Positions 32,631 through 40,984 of a stretch of DNA of 43,882 bases are shown here, piece by piece. The first letter of the stretch is position 1; every line of letters begins with the position of its first letter. Below the pieces are notes generated by a model. The model saw only the letters and a program-made list of their open reading frames with translations, searched no databases and had not been told where the DNA came from. The position numbers and the translations under genes are program-made. The stretch is from Chloroflexota bacterium (GTDB taxonomy: Bacteria; Chloroflexota; Dormibacteria; CF-121), in NCBI GenBank assembly GCA_005880615.1, contig VBID01000145.1:1-43882 (forward strand), in the 5' to 3' direction.

Positions 32631-33664
32631 CGCCCGCCGCGGGGCGGGACCCTCGGCTCCTGGTGCTGGCCTGGGATCGGACGCAGCCTCGAACCCGCGC
32701 CCTGGGTCCTGCGTTGGGCGGCGACTCGCGACACATTTATGGCGGCTGGCCGGGCCGGCATCGAGGCCTCCTGCCGGTGCGGTATGTCGCGGACGCGGCG
32801 CGCATGTGGCGCCGGTTGCGGCAGGAGCGCCCGGACGTCCTGGTCGTCATCTCGCCGCCCGTGATCGCGCCCCTGGTGGCCTGGCTCTGGAGCGCCTTGC
32901 ACCCCTGCCGGCTGGTGGTCGACTGTCACACGGGCGCCCTCCACTGGCCGAAATGGGGCTGGACGCGCCCCCTCCACCGCCTCCTCTTTCGCCGGGCGCA
33001 CGCCGTGCTGGTGCAGACGGAGGAGGATGAGGCCCGGCTGCGCGCCTGGGGGACGCCAGTGGTGCTGCTGCCGGACGACCTGCCCGATCCCAGCGAGGCT
33101 GACCCAGGGCCGCCCGGGCGGGGTGTTCCCAGGGTGGTGGTGGCCGGCAGCTTCGACTGGAATGAACCCGTGGCGGCGGCGCTCGCTGCCGCCGCGCTGG
33201 TGCCCGAGGTGGAGTTCCGCCTGACGGGCGACGTGTCCCGACTGCCACGGTCCGTCCGCGCCGGGGCTCCGGCCAATGTCGTCTTCACCGGCTACCTTCC
33301 CTATGCGCAGTTCCTGGGAGAACTGCTCACGGTAGACGTGGTCGCGGTGTTCAGCACCGATCCGCACATCATGAATCGCGCCGCCTTCGAAGCCGTGGGC
33401 CTGGGCCGTCCGCTGGTCCTCTCCGACCTGCCCGGGCTGCGCGCCCGATTTGGGGAAGGGGCGGTCCTTTGCCCCAACGACGCGGCATCGATGGCGGAGG
33501 CCATCCGCTTGGCGCAGCGCGACCGCGACATCCTGGCCGAGCGGAGCCGGGCCCTCCGGCGACGACTTCAGGCACAGCGAGAAGCGGCCCTGGCGCAGCT
33601 GCAATCGATGGTGCGGTCACGCCAGGTGCCGGCGGCGGGGGCCCGAGTGCGATCGCATCCATGA
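32627..33664 (+). CDS. GT-B glycosyltransferase (family 4-like)
   Basis: A 345-residue protein coupled to the Wzz gene by a four-base overlap. The N-terminal half has Rossmann-like strands (RLLVLAWDRTQPRTRAL, DVLVVISPPV, RLVVDCHTGALHWPKW). The C-terminal half has VVVAGSFDWNEPV, the VFTGYLPYAQF segment and the acceptor/donor stretch AAFEAVGLGRPLVLSDL with the donor-binding Glu. It probably adds one sugar to the lipid-linked unit. The next gene overlaps its stop (ATGA), so Wzz, this enzyme and Wzx form one coupled set. Confidence 0.85.
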   Translation: MTPAAGRDPRLLVLAWDRTQPRTRALGPALGGDSRHIYGGWPGRHRGLLPVRYVADAARMWRRLRQERPDVLVVISPPVIAPLVAWLWSALHPCRLVVDCHTGALHWPKWGWTRPLHRLLFRRAHAVLVQTEEDEARLRAWGTPVVLLPDDLPDPSEADPGPPGRGVPRVVVAGSFDWNEPVAAALAAAALVPEVEFRLTGDVSRLPRSVRAGAPANVVFTGYLPYAQFLGELLTVDVVAVFSTDPHIMNRAAFEAVGLGRPLVLSDLPGLRARFGEGAVLCPNDAASMAEAIRLAQRDRDILAERSRALRRRLQAQREAALAQLQSMVRSRQVPAAGARVRSHP

Positions 33665-34977
33665 CGGTGCCCGGTTGGGCACGGCCTACTCGTCTCTGGC
33701 GAAGCGGACTGGTTCGCAACGCCCTCGGCCTCTATGCGCTCCAGGCCAGCTCCTGGCTGGTCCCGCTGGTGACGCTGTTGTTCCTGGCCCGGCGGCTGGG
33801 TCCCGACCACTGGGGAAGCCTGGTCTTCATGCAGGCGTTCGCCACCTACGTGATCTTCCTGGTGAGTTACGGCTTCAACTTTTCGGCGACCCGCGAGGTG
33901 GCTCGCCATCGCGACGATTCGGATCGGCTCGGCCATCTGCTGGCGGGGGTCACGGGGGCCAAGCTGCTGCTGGCCCTGCTGGCCCTCCTGATCGTGATTC
34001 CGGCCAGCGTGGTAGTGCCGGCGATCGCCCGCAACCATTCGCTTCTCTGGCCGGCAATGCTCTGGGCGCTGACCTGGTCCTTCAGTGCCAGCTGGTACTA
34101 CCAGGGACAGGAGCGGATGATCACGGCCGCCGCCTGCGAGGCCGCGGCCCGGCTCCTCGCCCTGGCCGGCATCCTGGTGCTGGTCCGCTCCGGCGACGAT
34201 ACCTGGCGAGTGCTGACCATCCAGGGTGGCCTGTTCCTGGGCGCGGTGGCGCTCGAGATGGGCATCGCCTACCGGGAAGTCGGCTTTCGCCTGCCCAGTC
34301 TTCAGGGGGCGAGGGACGCCGTGCGGCTGGGCTGGGACACGTTCCTCCTCACCGGGGCGCTCAGTTTCTACACCATCGGGAATGGGTTCATCCTGGGGCT
34401 CTTCGCCCCCGCCGCCTCAGTCGGATACTTCGTCGGGGCGGAACGGATCAGCAAGAACTTTGCCACCGTCCTCAGTCCAATCACCCAGGCCGTCTTCCCC
34501 CGCACCAGTCATCTGGCGTCCTTCGCCCGACACGAAGCCGCCCGGCTGGCCCGAACCAGCCTCCTCTTGATGGGCACGGTGGCCTGCGTCATGGGGGCCA
34601 TCGTCTTCCTGGCGGCCCCCCTGCTCGTTCGCCTCTTGCTGGGGCCTGGCTTCGACCACGCGGTCCCCGTCCTGAGAATCCTGGCGCTGCTGCCGCCGCT
34701 GGTCGTGGTGACCAATGTCCTGGCGGTCCAGTGGATGCTGGCACTCGGGCTGGACCGGTCCGTCAACGCGGTGATGGCGGCGGCCAGCCTGTTGAACGTT
34801 GGCCTGGCGGTCGCCCTCGTCCCGCATCACCGGGAGATCGGCATGGCGGTCGCGGTGGTGGCGTCCGAGGCCCTGGTGACCGGCGGGCTGTACGCCGTGC
34901 TCCGAGTCAAACATTTGGATCCGCTGGCGATGGCGAGGCTCGGACCGGGAGAAGCGCCAATGACAGCCACCGCCTGA
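33661..34977 (+). CDS. wzx: Wzx-type polysaccharide flippase (MATE/MOP superfamily)
   Basis: A 438-residue protein with 12-14 hydrophobic helices. The start ALGLYALQASSWLVPLVTLLFLARRLGP and the SWYYQGQERM segment are typical of Wzx/RfbX translocases that flip undecaprenyl-linked repeat units. The ATG overlaps the upstream glycosyltransferase stop (ATGA). The following Wzy-like gene begins 16 bases later. Longer frames upstream run through the previous gene and are not supported. Gene symbol is by family role, not by close identity. Confidence 0.88.
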   Translation: MTVPGWARPTRLWRSGLVRNALGLYALQASSWLVPLVTLLFLARRLGPDHWGSLVFMQAFATYVIFLVSYGFNFSATREVARHRDDSDRLGHLLAGVTGAKLLLALLALLIVIPASVVVPAIARNHSLLWPAMLWALTWSFSASWYYQGQERMITAAACEAAARLLALAGILVLVRSGDDTWRVLTIQGGLFLGAVALEMGIAYREVGFRLPSLQGARDAVRLGWDTFLLTGALSFYTIGNGFILGLFAPAASVGYFVGAERISKNFATVLSPITQAVFPRTSHLASFARHEAARLARTSLLLMGTVACVMGAIVFLAAPLLVRLLLGPGFDHAVPVLRILALLPPLVVVTNVLAVQWMLALGLDRSVNAVMAAASLLNVGLAVALVPHHREIGMAVAVVASEALVTGGLYAVLRVKHLDPLAMARLGPGEAPMTATA

Positions 34978-34993
34978 CGGGGGGTACCCACAA

Positions 34994-36469
34994 GTGGCCA
35001 TGAGCGACGCCGGGGTTCTGGCGCTGATCCTGTTGATGATCGGGGGCCTCGCCGGGCTGGGCTTCGTGGCCTTGACGGCGTGGCGGCCGGCCATCGGCTG
35101 CGGCGTGTTCGCATTCTCGATCCCGCTCACCACTGGGCTCGGGCGCGGCACAATCATCCCGCTGCTGCGACCCAACGAAGCCATCCTGCTCATGCTCCTG
35201 GCCGGCCTCGCCCTGTACCACCTGGCGCGCCGGCCGCGGCGACCCGTCACCAGCCTGGACCTGGCCGTTGGCAGCTTTGCCATCGGCGTCGTCGTCATCG
35301 CCGTGCTCGTCCTGTTCCTGTCCCTCTCTCTGGACCTCCACGATTTCGGCACCCTTCGCGAGGTGTTGGCGCCGGCACAGTTTTTCCTCATCTACCTCGT
35401 CTTCGCGCGGACCGACCTCTCCGGGCCCGGCCGGGAGACGGTCCTCAAGCTGACGATGCTGGCCAGCGTGGTGGTCGGGCTGGTGGCGATTGCGGAGCTG
35501 GCCAACCTCCCGGGGGTGCGGGGCTTCATGGCGGCCTACTATCCGGCGCCGGTCAAGCCGCCTGGGTGGGATCCCATCTACCGGCCCGAATCGACGCTGG
35601 GCCACTACAGTGCGGTGGGCGCGTTTGGCGCGCTCAACTACACGCTGGCCCTCTCCCTGGCAACCGCGCGCCACCCCGCCTTCTCGAGAGTCTGGCTGAG
35701 CCTGGTGATGGCCGTCAACCTCGCCGCCCTGGTGGCCAGCCTGACCTGGGCCCCCTTGCTGGCCATGCCGCTGGTGACCGGGTTGGTCCTCTGGCACGGA
35801 CGCCGGGTGCCACCCGAGCTCGGCCTCTCGCTGGCGGCCCTGGCGCTGGCCTTGCTGCTGTTCTGGCCGGCCGTCAACGCGCGCGGCACGCAACAAGGGG
35901 TGGCGACGGCGGGCCAAGGGCTCGTCATTCCGCAGACGTTCCAGTTCCGCCTCAACCACTGGGAGGAATTCTTCCTGCCGGCGCTGGCCGACCATGTCTG
36001 GTTAGGAACGGGGACGCTGATCCCGAGCGCCGTCCCGGACCGCCTGCTGGACTTCGTCGACAATGAGTACCTGCGCGAGGGGTTTCGCGCCGGCGTCCTG
36101 GGGCTGGCGCTGCTGGCCAGCATGTTGATCACGATCGCCGTGGTCGGCTGGAGGAGCCGAGCCAGTCCGGATCCCATGCGCCGGAGCCTGGGCGCCGCGT
36201 GCGTGGCCCTGGTGGCCTTCTTCGCACTGATCGGTATGACCGCCGAATACCTGTTCTTCGGCGGGGTCACCCAGGAGTTTGCGATGATGCTCGGCTTGCT
36301 GGGGGCGATGCAACCGGCGCCCGGGTCCGCTCCCGATCGGAAGGCGCCGGCGGCCAGCCTTCGACTCGCCGGCGTCCAGGCCTGGCCGTCAACTCCCTAT
36401 CGGAAGCTGACCGACCAGAAGTGGGTGATGAGGGTTTGGCCCCAGTCATTCCAGGACCCATCGGTGTAG
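34994..36469 (+). CDS. wzy: Wzy-type polymerase / O-antigen ligase-like membrane protein
   Basis: A 491-residue protein with about eleven hydrophobic helices. The large extracytoplasmic loop before the last helices contains FQFRLNHWEEFFLPALADHVWLGTG, like the H-x6-7-W-type loop of Wzy/WaaL proteins, and DNEYLREGFRAGV follows. It polymerises repeat units outside the membrane. GTG 34994 and ATG 35000 are equally good starts. The last 73 bases overlap the end of the convergent GH5 gene. The last 40 or so residues after the final helix are not membrane-like and may be an extension into that gene. Confidence 0.82.
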   Translation: MAMSDAGVLALILLMIGGLAGLGFVALTAWRPAIGCGVFAFSIPLTTGLGRGTIIPLLRPNEAILLMLLAGLALYHLARRPRRPVTSLDLAVGSFAIGVVVIAVLVLFLSLSLDLHDFGTLREVLAPAQFFLIYLVFARTDLSGPGRETVLKLTMLASVVVGLVAIAELANLPGVRGFMAAYYPAPVKPPGWDPIYRPESTLGHYSAVGAFGALNYTLALSLATARHPAFSRVWLSLVMAVNLAALVASLTWAPLLAMPLVTGLVLWHGRRVPPELGLSLAALALALLLFWPAVNARGTQQGVATAGQGLVIPQTFQFRLNHWEEFFLPALADHVWLGTGTLIPSAVPDRLLDFVDNEYLREGFRAGVLGLALLASMLITIAVVGWRSRASPDPMRRSLGAACVALVAFFALIGMTAEYLFFGGVTQEFAMMLGLLGAMQPAPGSAPDRKAPAASLRLAGVQAWPSTPYRKLTDQKWVMRVWPQSFQDPSV

Positions 36470-37410
36470 TCGGTCATGGAATTTCCGTCTGACCAGCTAT
36501 CGCTGAAGGCGATCACGCCGCTCCCCTTGCGGGTCCGCACCCAGTCGGTGGCGTAGTCTAGAAACCCCGCGCCCCAGCTGGAGGGGCTGGTCATGCCGTT
36601 ATAGAGGCCGACTTCGTCGACGATCACGGGGTACGAGGAGGTGAGGTTGGCCCACAGCGCGTCACAGCTGGCCGCCTGGGCGGCATCGAAGGTGGCGTTT
36701 CCGTTGCCATAGCGGTGGGCGCCGTAGACGAGGTTCGGGTCGCCCAGCGGGTAGCTGGCGATCTGGTCGCAGACAAACGACCACCAGATGCAGTTGACCA
36801 CGATGGGCTGGGTGTTTCCGGCGGCCCGGATCGCCTGCACGAACTGCTGCTCGCTGCTCTGCCAGTACGTCCAGTCGCCGCAGTAGGTAAGGTCCCCGGA
36901 GACGCAGTTCGGCTCGTTATCGGGCTTGATCCAGACCAGCGGATTTCCGGCGTACCGTCCGGCGAGCATGGCGACAAAGTCCACTACCGCGGTCGAAAAG
37001 CCGGATTCCCCCTGGCTGACCTCCATCACCATCCCCCGCTGGGTCACCCACGACACTACCTGGTCGAGCTCGCTCAGGTACTCGATCGGCCCCAAGGGTC
37101 CCGTGGCATAGTCGACGTAGGCGACCGAGACCCGAATGAGGTTCACGCCCTGGCTCTGGAGGTTGTCGAGATCCCGCTGGGCATTCTGATAGTTGTGCAG
37201 CCCATACCCGTTGACGTCGCCGCCTGCGAATCGGCCAAACACCGCGTCCGCGCCCTTGACGATGAACGGGGCTCCCGTGGAATCCACGATCCGATTGCCC
37301 GTTACCTGGTAACCGTCGGCCGCGGCGGAGACGGTCACAGGCAAGGAGGCCGGCAGCAGGAGGAACGCCAGGGCCGCCAGAACCGAGCTCAGCCGACCGC
37401 TGGCGCCCAT
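36397..37410 (-). CDS. Secreted GH5-type glycosidase (single domain)
   Basis: A 337-residue exported enzyme. Signal peptide residues 1-31 are followed by a (beta/alpha)8-type domain. Acid/base Glu166 is in KPDNEPN and nucleophile Glu266 in VIVDEVG; AHRYGNG comes between. The class hydrolyses beta-glucan-like chains; exact specificity is unknown. It is paralogous to the partial gene at 43433. The reading frame has a TTG at 37413 before the ATG at 37410; the ATG is preferred, with a -10-like TAGAGT exactly seven bases before it, which suggests a leaderless mRNA. Its end overlaps the Wzy gene by 73 bases. Confidence 0.85.
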   Translation of the reverse strand: MGASGRLSSVLAALAFLLLPASLPVTVSAAADGYQVTGNRIVDSTGAPFIVKGADAVFGRFAGGDVNGYGLHNYQNAQRDLDNLQSQGVNLIRVSVAYVDYATGPLGPIEYLSELDQVVSWVTQRGMVMEVSQGESGFSTAVVDFVAMLAGRYAGNPLVWIKPDNEPNCVSGDLTYCGDWTYWQSSEQQFVQAIRAAGNTQPIVVNCIWWSFVCDQIASYPLGDPNLVYGAHRYGNGNATFDAAQAASCDALWANLTSSYPVIVDEVGLYNGMTSPSSWGAGFLDYATDWVRTRKGSGVIAFSDSWSDGNSMTDYTDGSWNDWGQTLITHFWSVSFR

Positions 37411-37417
37411 CAAATGG

Positions 37418-37447
37418 ACTCTATCCCGCGGGCGCCGAGCGAGTCAC
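37418..37447 (-). promoter_or_regulatory. Possible leaderless promoter of the GH5 gene
   Basis: On the minus strand GTGACT (37447-37442, four of six) and TAGAGT (37423-37418) are 18 bases apart, and seven bases later comes the ATG at 37410. Transcription would start at the start codon. The palindrome at 37457-37475 lies directly upstream of the -35. Confidence 0.4.
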
Positions 37448-37456
37448 TGGGCCGGT

Positions 37457-37475
37457 TGTCCCGCGCAGCGGGACA
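37457..37475. promoter_or_regulatory. Perfect TGTCCC/GGGACA palindrome
   Basis: TGTCCCGC and GCGGGACA are perfect 8-base arms around GCA. The site ends about ten bases upstream of the putative -35 of the GH5 gene, a place typical for an activator. It is the longest arm pair of the motif set. Confidence 0.5.
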
Positions 37476-37541
37476 GATCCACAGATCCCGCCTGGTCCGT
37501 GGACAAGGGGTCCACCCGAGGGCTCGTCTTGACGCGCGCGG

Positions 37542-38807
37542 TTACGTGGGTTTGATACTTCCGGCCGCAGCGGTTTGGACTGCCTGGATCATCGCCCTCC
37601 AGGGACTGGAGAAGTCACCCGCGCCCCAGGTCTGATAGAGGCCGAAGCCGACCTCGTGCATGACGAAGTGCGTCCAGGATACCCCCAGTTGGTTGAAGCG
37701 GATCAGGTTGCCCGGGACGTAGGCGGTTCCCTGTGACGGCCGCGAGCCCACCTCGCCGACGAAAAATGGACGCTTGTCCGGTGAGGCGTGATTGTTACCT
37801 GGGAAGTTGCAGCCGTCGGTGCCCACGGTGGCATAGCAATGCCCGGACCAGAGGATGCGATTGCCGTTGACCGAAGGCAGGTTCCAGTTCGCCGAGCTCA
37901 CCTCCAGCACGACGACGTGGTGTGGATCGGTGGCGGTGATGGCATCGTAGACATGCTGGGCCCAGGCATCGTAGGCGGCCACCGACGGTGGCGCCGGCTC
38001 GTTGAACACATCCCAGCCGGCGACCGTGGGTTCGGTCTCGTAGTGGCCGGCGACGTCGATCCAGAAGTTGATCAGGGCCTGCTGGTTGGCGGCGGAGGAC
38101 CAGAACCCGCTCTGGCCGCCGTAGCCGCCGTTGGTGCCGCCGGGGGGCTGATACATGACCGGGATCATCCACAGGTGGTTGGCCTTCGCCCAGGCGACAT
38201 GCTGATCGACCACGGCATAGAAGGTGGTGCGGTTGCTGGTGTACCAGGCGTAATCGAGCCCGAACCGGATGACGTTCTCCCCGAGCACGCGGCCGGCCTG
38301 GGCATAGTCGGCGCCGTTGACGTTGATCCGGGCAATGCTGGGGCCGCCGCAGCACGCCAGCGCGGGCTCATTGTTGAAGTTCTCGCCCCGGAGGGTTACC
38401 ACCCGGCCGCCGTAGACCAGGTTGCTGCCGCTGATGCTGATATAGGACCCGGTCAATGGGGACGGCAGCGGCGGTGGGACCGGCGGCAATGGGGTTGTTG
38501 GCCGGCTGACCGCGGCCGATGGTGGAGTCACCGTCGGGGGCCAGGGGCCCGAAGGCGAACGCTCACCCGGATGCGCCGTCGTCGGACCCAGTGCCGCTCC
38601 ATCCCGGTTGGCGGTCACCGACGCGCGTGCGGGTGCGCCAGGGCTGGCCTGGCGGCCGGCAACGCTGGAGGGGCTCGGCACCAGCACCACCAACAGGGCG
38701 ATGGCGACCAGCAAGCCAGCGATCGAGGGGACTCGACCCAGGTGCTGTTCCTCCCGCCGCTCGTTCACGGCCTCACGCGGGTTGTCAGGCAACCCGAACG
38801 GGGCCAC
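37542..38807 (-). CDS. Secreted or anchored GH5-type glycosidase with Pro-rich linker
   Basis: A 421-residue enzyme. A 25-residue polar N-terminus leads to one hydrophobic helix (about 28-50), a Pro/Ser/Thr-rich linker (about 52-118) and a GH5-like domain (about 120-421). Acid/base Glu270 is in DVFNEPAPP and nucleophile Glu352 in FVGEVGS; the domain starts with [26 protein letters not shown]. It is a close paralogue of the gene at 38867, from the linker to the C-terminal SIKPT. GTG 38807 has no ribosome site and immediately follows a TAGACT hexamer; GTG 38768 is an alternative start. Confidence 0.82.
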   Translation of the reverse strand: MAPFGLPDNPREAVNERREEQHLGRVPSIAGLLVAIALLVVLVPSPSSVAGRQASPGAPARASVTANRDGAALGPTTAHPGERSPSGPWPPTVTPPSAAVSRPTTPLPPVPPPLPSPLTGSYISISGSNLVYGGRVVTLRGENFNNEPALACCGGPSIARINVNGADYAQAGRVLGENVIRFGLDYAWYTSNRTTFYAVVDQHVAWAKANHLWMIPVMYQPPGGTNGGYGGQSGFWSSAANQQALINFWIDVAGHYETEPTVAGWDVFNEPAPPSVAAYDAWAQHVYDAITATDPHHVVVLEVSSANWNLPSVNGNRILWSGHCYATVGTDGCNFPGNNHASPDKRPFFVGEVGSRPSQGTAYVPGNLIRFNQLGVSWTHFVMHEVGFGLYQTWGAGDFSSPWRAMIQAVQTAAAGSIKPT

Positions 38808-38866
38808 AGTCTACGGCGTTCCCAGGCCAAAATCGACCCGCCCCGGCTGGTGGAAATGGTGGCAGC

Positions 38867-40705
38867 TCAAGTGGGCTTGATGCTCCCGGCCGCGGCGGCT
38901 TGCACCGCCTGGATCATAGCGGTGAACGGAACCGAGAAGTCCCCGGCGCCCCAGGTCTGGTAGAGGCCGAACCCGACCTCGTGCATGACGAAGTGGGTCC
39001 AGGACACGCCCTGTTGATTGAAGTTGGCGAGATTTCCGGGGACGTACGACACGCCCGACGATGGTTGTGATCCAACCTCGCCCACCAGGAACGGACGCTG
39101 TGGCGGCGAGGCCGGGTTGTTGCCCGGGAAGTTGCAGCCGTTGGTCGCCACCGTGGCGTAACAATGCCCCTGCCAAAGGATGCGACTGCCGCTAACGGAG
39201 GGCAGATTCCACCCAGCCGAGCTCACCTCGAAGCTGACGATGTGGTTGGTATCGACGCCCAGGATGGCGTTGTAGACACGCTGGCTCCAGCCGTCGTAGA
39301 CCGACTGCGAGGGCGGAGCCGGCTCATTGATCACGTCATAGCCGAGGATGGTCGGCTCATTCGCGTAATGGGTGGCGAAGTCGATCCAGAAGTTGATCAG
39401 CGTCTGCTGGTTGCTGCTGCTGTTCCAGAAGGCGTCCTGGCAGCAGTACCCACCCGCCGAGGCGCCGGGTACCTCGTAAATGACCGGCAGCATCCACAGG
39501 TGGTTGGCCTTCGCCCAGGCGACGTGCTGATCGAGGACCTGGTAGAACTGGGTGCGGTTGGCGTTGTACCAGTTCCAGTCCATCCCGAAGCGTATGGCGT
39601 TCTCGCCCAGCACGGTGCTGGCCTGCGCGTAGTCGGCATTGTTGGCGTTGATCTTGGTGATGTTTGGCCCGCCGCAGCACGCCAGGGCTGGCTCGTTGTT
39701 GAAGTTCTCCCCGCGCAGCGTCACGACCCGGCCGTTGTACACCAGGTTGCCGTTGCTGGTGCCCATGTAGGCGCCGGATGAGGGTGGCGGCGTCGGACCA
39801 GGTGACGGCGTGGGCGTGGGTGCCGGGGTTGGTGTGGGTGCCGGTGTTGGCGTGGGCACCGGTGTCGGTGTTGGTGCCGGCGACGACACCGTGAAGGTCG
39901 TATCGAGACCATCGTGGTAGACGCCGTCCGCCGTCTGGTAGGTGAGGAAGCATCGCCACGTGCCTGCGGGATCGGAGGTGGTAAAGGTCCGACTGGACCT
40001 CAGGGTGTACGTGGCCCCGGCCCCCACCGAGATTGCGCCTGACACGGGCCCGAAGTCGTCGAATGGACCACCGGCATTCGTCCCGCCTGGCGGCCGGCCC
40101 GCCAGCACCACCTCCAGGAGCGAGAGTGCCGTAGTCGTGTTGTTCCAGAGCGAGCCGGTGGCCGACAGGGTTTGCCCTGGAGCCACGGTCGTCGCGCTCA
40201 GCGTGCATTGCTGCGTCACGTAGACCCCGCTGGGCGTCGGCGTCGGCCCCGGCGTTGGGGTCGGCGCGGGGGCCGGCGTTGGCGTCGGTGCGGGGGCCGG
40301 CGTTGGAGTCGGAGTGGGCCACGGATTCGACGTCGGAGTGGGAGTCCCGCCCGGCACTGGCGTCGGAGTGGGAGTCCCGCCCGGCACTGGCGTCGGAGTG
40401 GGAATCCCGCCCGGCACTGGCGTCGGAGTGGGAATCCCGCCCGGCACTGGTGTCGGCGTGGGCGTGGGGTTCCCGGGGGTTGGGGTCGTCACAGCGCCCG
40501 GAGTCGGGGTGGCGGCTGCCGAACGACCCCTGGGGGGTGTGGCTGTCGGGCGGTTCGCCTGGGGCGGGACGGCCTTGGCAGACACCCGCGGGGCGACCGC
40601 GGAGGTGCTGCTCGTGCCAGGCAGCGTGAGCTGGCCCGGGGGCATCAGCCACATGGTGGCCGCCACGGTCAGCATCAGCGCGGCGATCAACGCAAAGCGT
40701 CCCAT
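38867..40705 (-). CDS. Secreted GH5-type glycosidase with PT-repeat linkers and a beta-sandwich module
   Basis: A 612-residue enzyme. A signal anchor (about residues 5-25) leads to a Pro/Thr-rich repeat linker (about 65-160). A domain of about 115 residues with a Cys near each end (QQCTLSATT to WRCFLTYQT) follows, probably a carbohydrate-binding or Ig-like beta-sandwich. A second PT linker (about 278-310) joins the GH5 domain, with acid/base Glu in DVINEPAPP (about 461) and nucleophile Glu in LVGEVGS (about 543). It is a tandem paralogue of the next gene downstream, 59 bases away, which lacks the extra module. The ATG has AGGGG three bases upstream and GGAGG further up. Confidence 0.85.
   Translation of the reverse strand: MGRFALIAALMLTVAATMWLMPPGQLTLPGTSSTSAVAPRVSAKAVPPQANRPTATPPRGRSAAATPTPGAVTTPTPGNPTPTPTPVPGGIPTPTPVPGGIPTPTPVPGGTPTPTPVPGGTPTPTSNPWPTPTPTPAPAPTPTPAPAPTPTPGPTPTPSGVYVTQQCTLSATTVAPGQTLSATGSLWNNTTTALSLLEVVLAGRPPGGTNAGGPFDDFGPVSGAISVGAGATYTLRSSRTFTTSDPAGTWRCFLTYQTADGVYHDGLDTTFTVSSPAPTPTPVPTPTPAPTPTPAPTPTPSPGPTPPPSSGAYMGTSNGNLVYNGRVVTLRGENFNNEPALACCGGPNITKINANNADYAQASTVLGENAIRFGMDWNWYNANRTQFYQVLDQHVAWAKANHLWMLPVIYEVPGASAGGYCCQDAFWNSSSNQQTLINFWIDFATHYANEPTILGYDVINEPAPPSQSVYDGWSQRVYNAILGVDTNHIVSFEVSSAGWNLPSVSGSRILWQGHCYATVATNGCNFPGNNPASPPQRPFLVGEVGSQPSSGVSYVPGNLANFNQQGVSWTHFVMHEVGFGLYQTWGAGDFSVPFTAMIQAVQAAAAGSIKPT
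40254..40301 (-). repeat. 24-base tandem repeat (2 copies) in the PT linker
   Basis: Two near-identical 24-base copies, 40254-40277 and 40278-40301, encode the PAPAPTPT-type stretch of the 38867 gene. A partial third copy follows. It looks like slippage-prone linker DNA, and other simple PT repeats surround it. Confidence 0.6.
40331..40450 (-). repeat. 30-base tandem repeat (4 copies) in the PT linker
   Basis: Four copies of a 30-base unit encode a ten-residue PVPGG(I/T)PTPT unit. Copies differ only at one position in the GGAGT/GGAAT step, so the array is recent or homogenised. A degenerate fifth start follows. All changes are in frame. Confidence 0.85.
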
Positions 40706-40728
40706 AACCCCTGTTCCCTCCCACAGTC

Positions 40729-40757
40729 AGTTCACCGCAAACTCGCTCGTAACTCAA
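40729..40757 (-). promoter_or_regulatory. Possible promoter of the GH5 gene pair
   Basis: On the minus strand TTGAGT (40757-40752, four of six) and TGAACT (40734-40729, three of six) are separated by 17 bases, with an expected start near 40722, about 17 bases before the ATG. The remaining gap (40758-40984) holds the half-site pair at 40897. Confidence 0.35.
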
Positions 40758-40896
40758 CCCGTAATGGGCGACCACTCCATGACGGATACGTGGCAAAGCC
40801 GGTCCACTGGATTCGATCCACGGTCCGGTAACGATCTGATGGCGAGCCGGTGGATGCCGTTGACGCAGGTGGACGCGCGGTCGCATCCTGGGCGTT

Positions 40897-40919
40897 TGTC
40901 CCATGGAGGGATCGGGACA
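40897..40919. promoter_or_regulatory. TGTCCC/GGGACA half-site pair
   Basis: TGTCCC (40897-40902) and GGGACA (40914-40919) are inverted around an 11-base centre, 66-88 bases upstream of the GT2 operon. Same half-site as in the other gaps. Confidence 0.42.
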
Positions 40920-40984
40920 GTCCGACTCCGCCTTCCGAGTCACCCATTGTCGGGTGGCAAACCCGCCTGCTTTTCTTGGGAAAG

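Noticed and set aside
37499-37515. Inverted repeat GTGGAC/GTCCAC as a terminator of the 37542 gene
   Set aside because: Only a six-base stem, about 27 bases after the stop and without a T-run; kept as too weak to call.
40254-40450. Regular repeats as a possible CRISPR array
   Set aside because: Units are contiguous without spacers, in frame and encode a PT linker.
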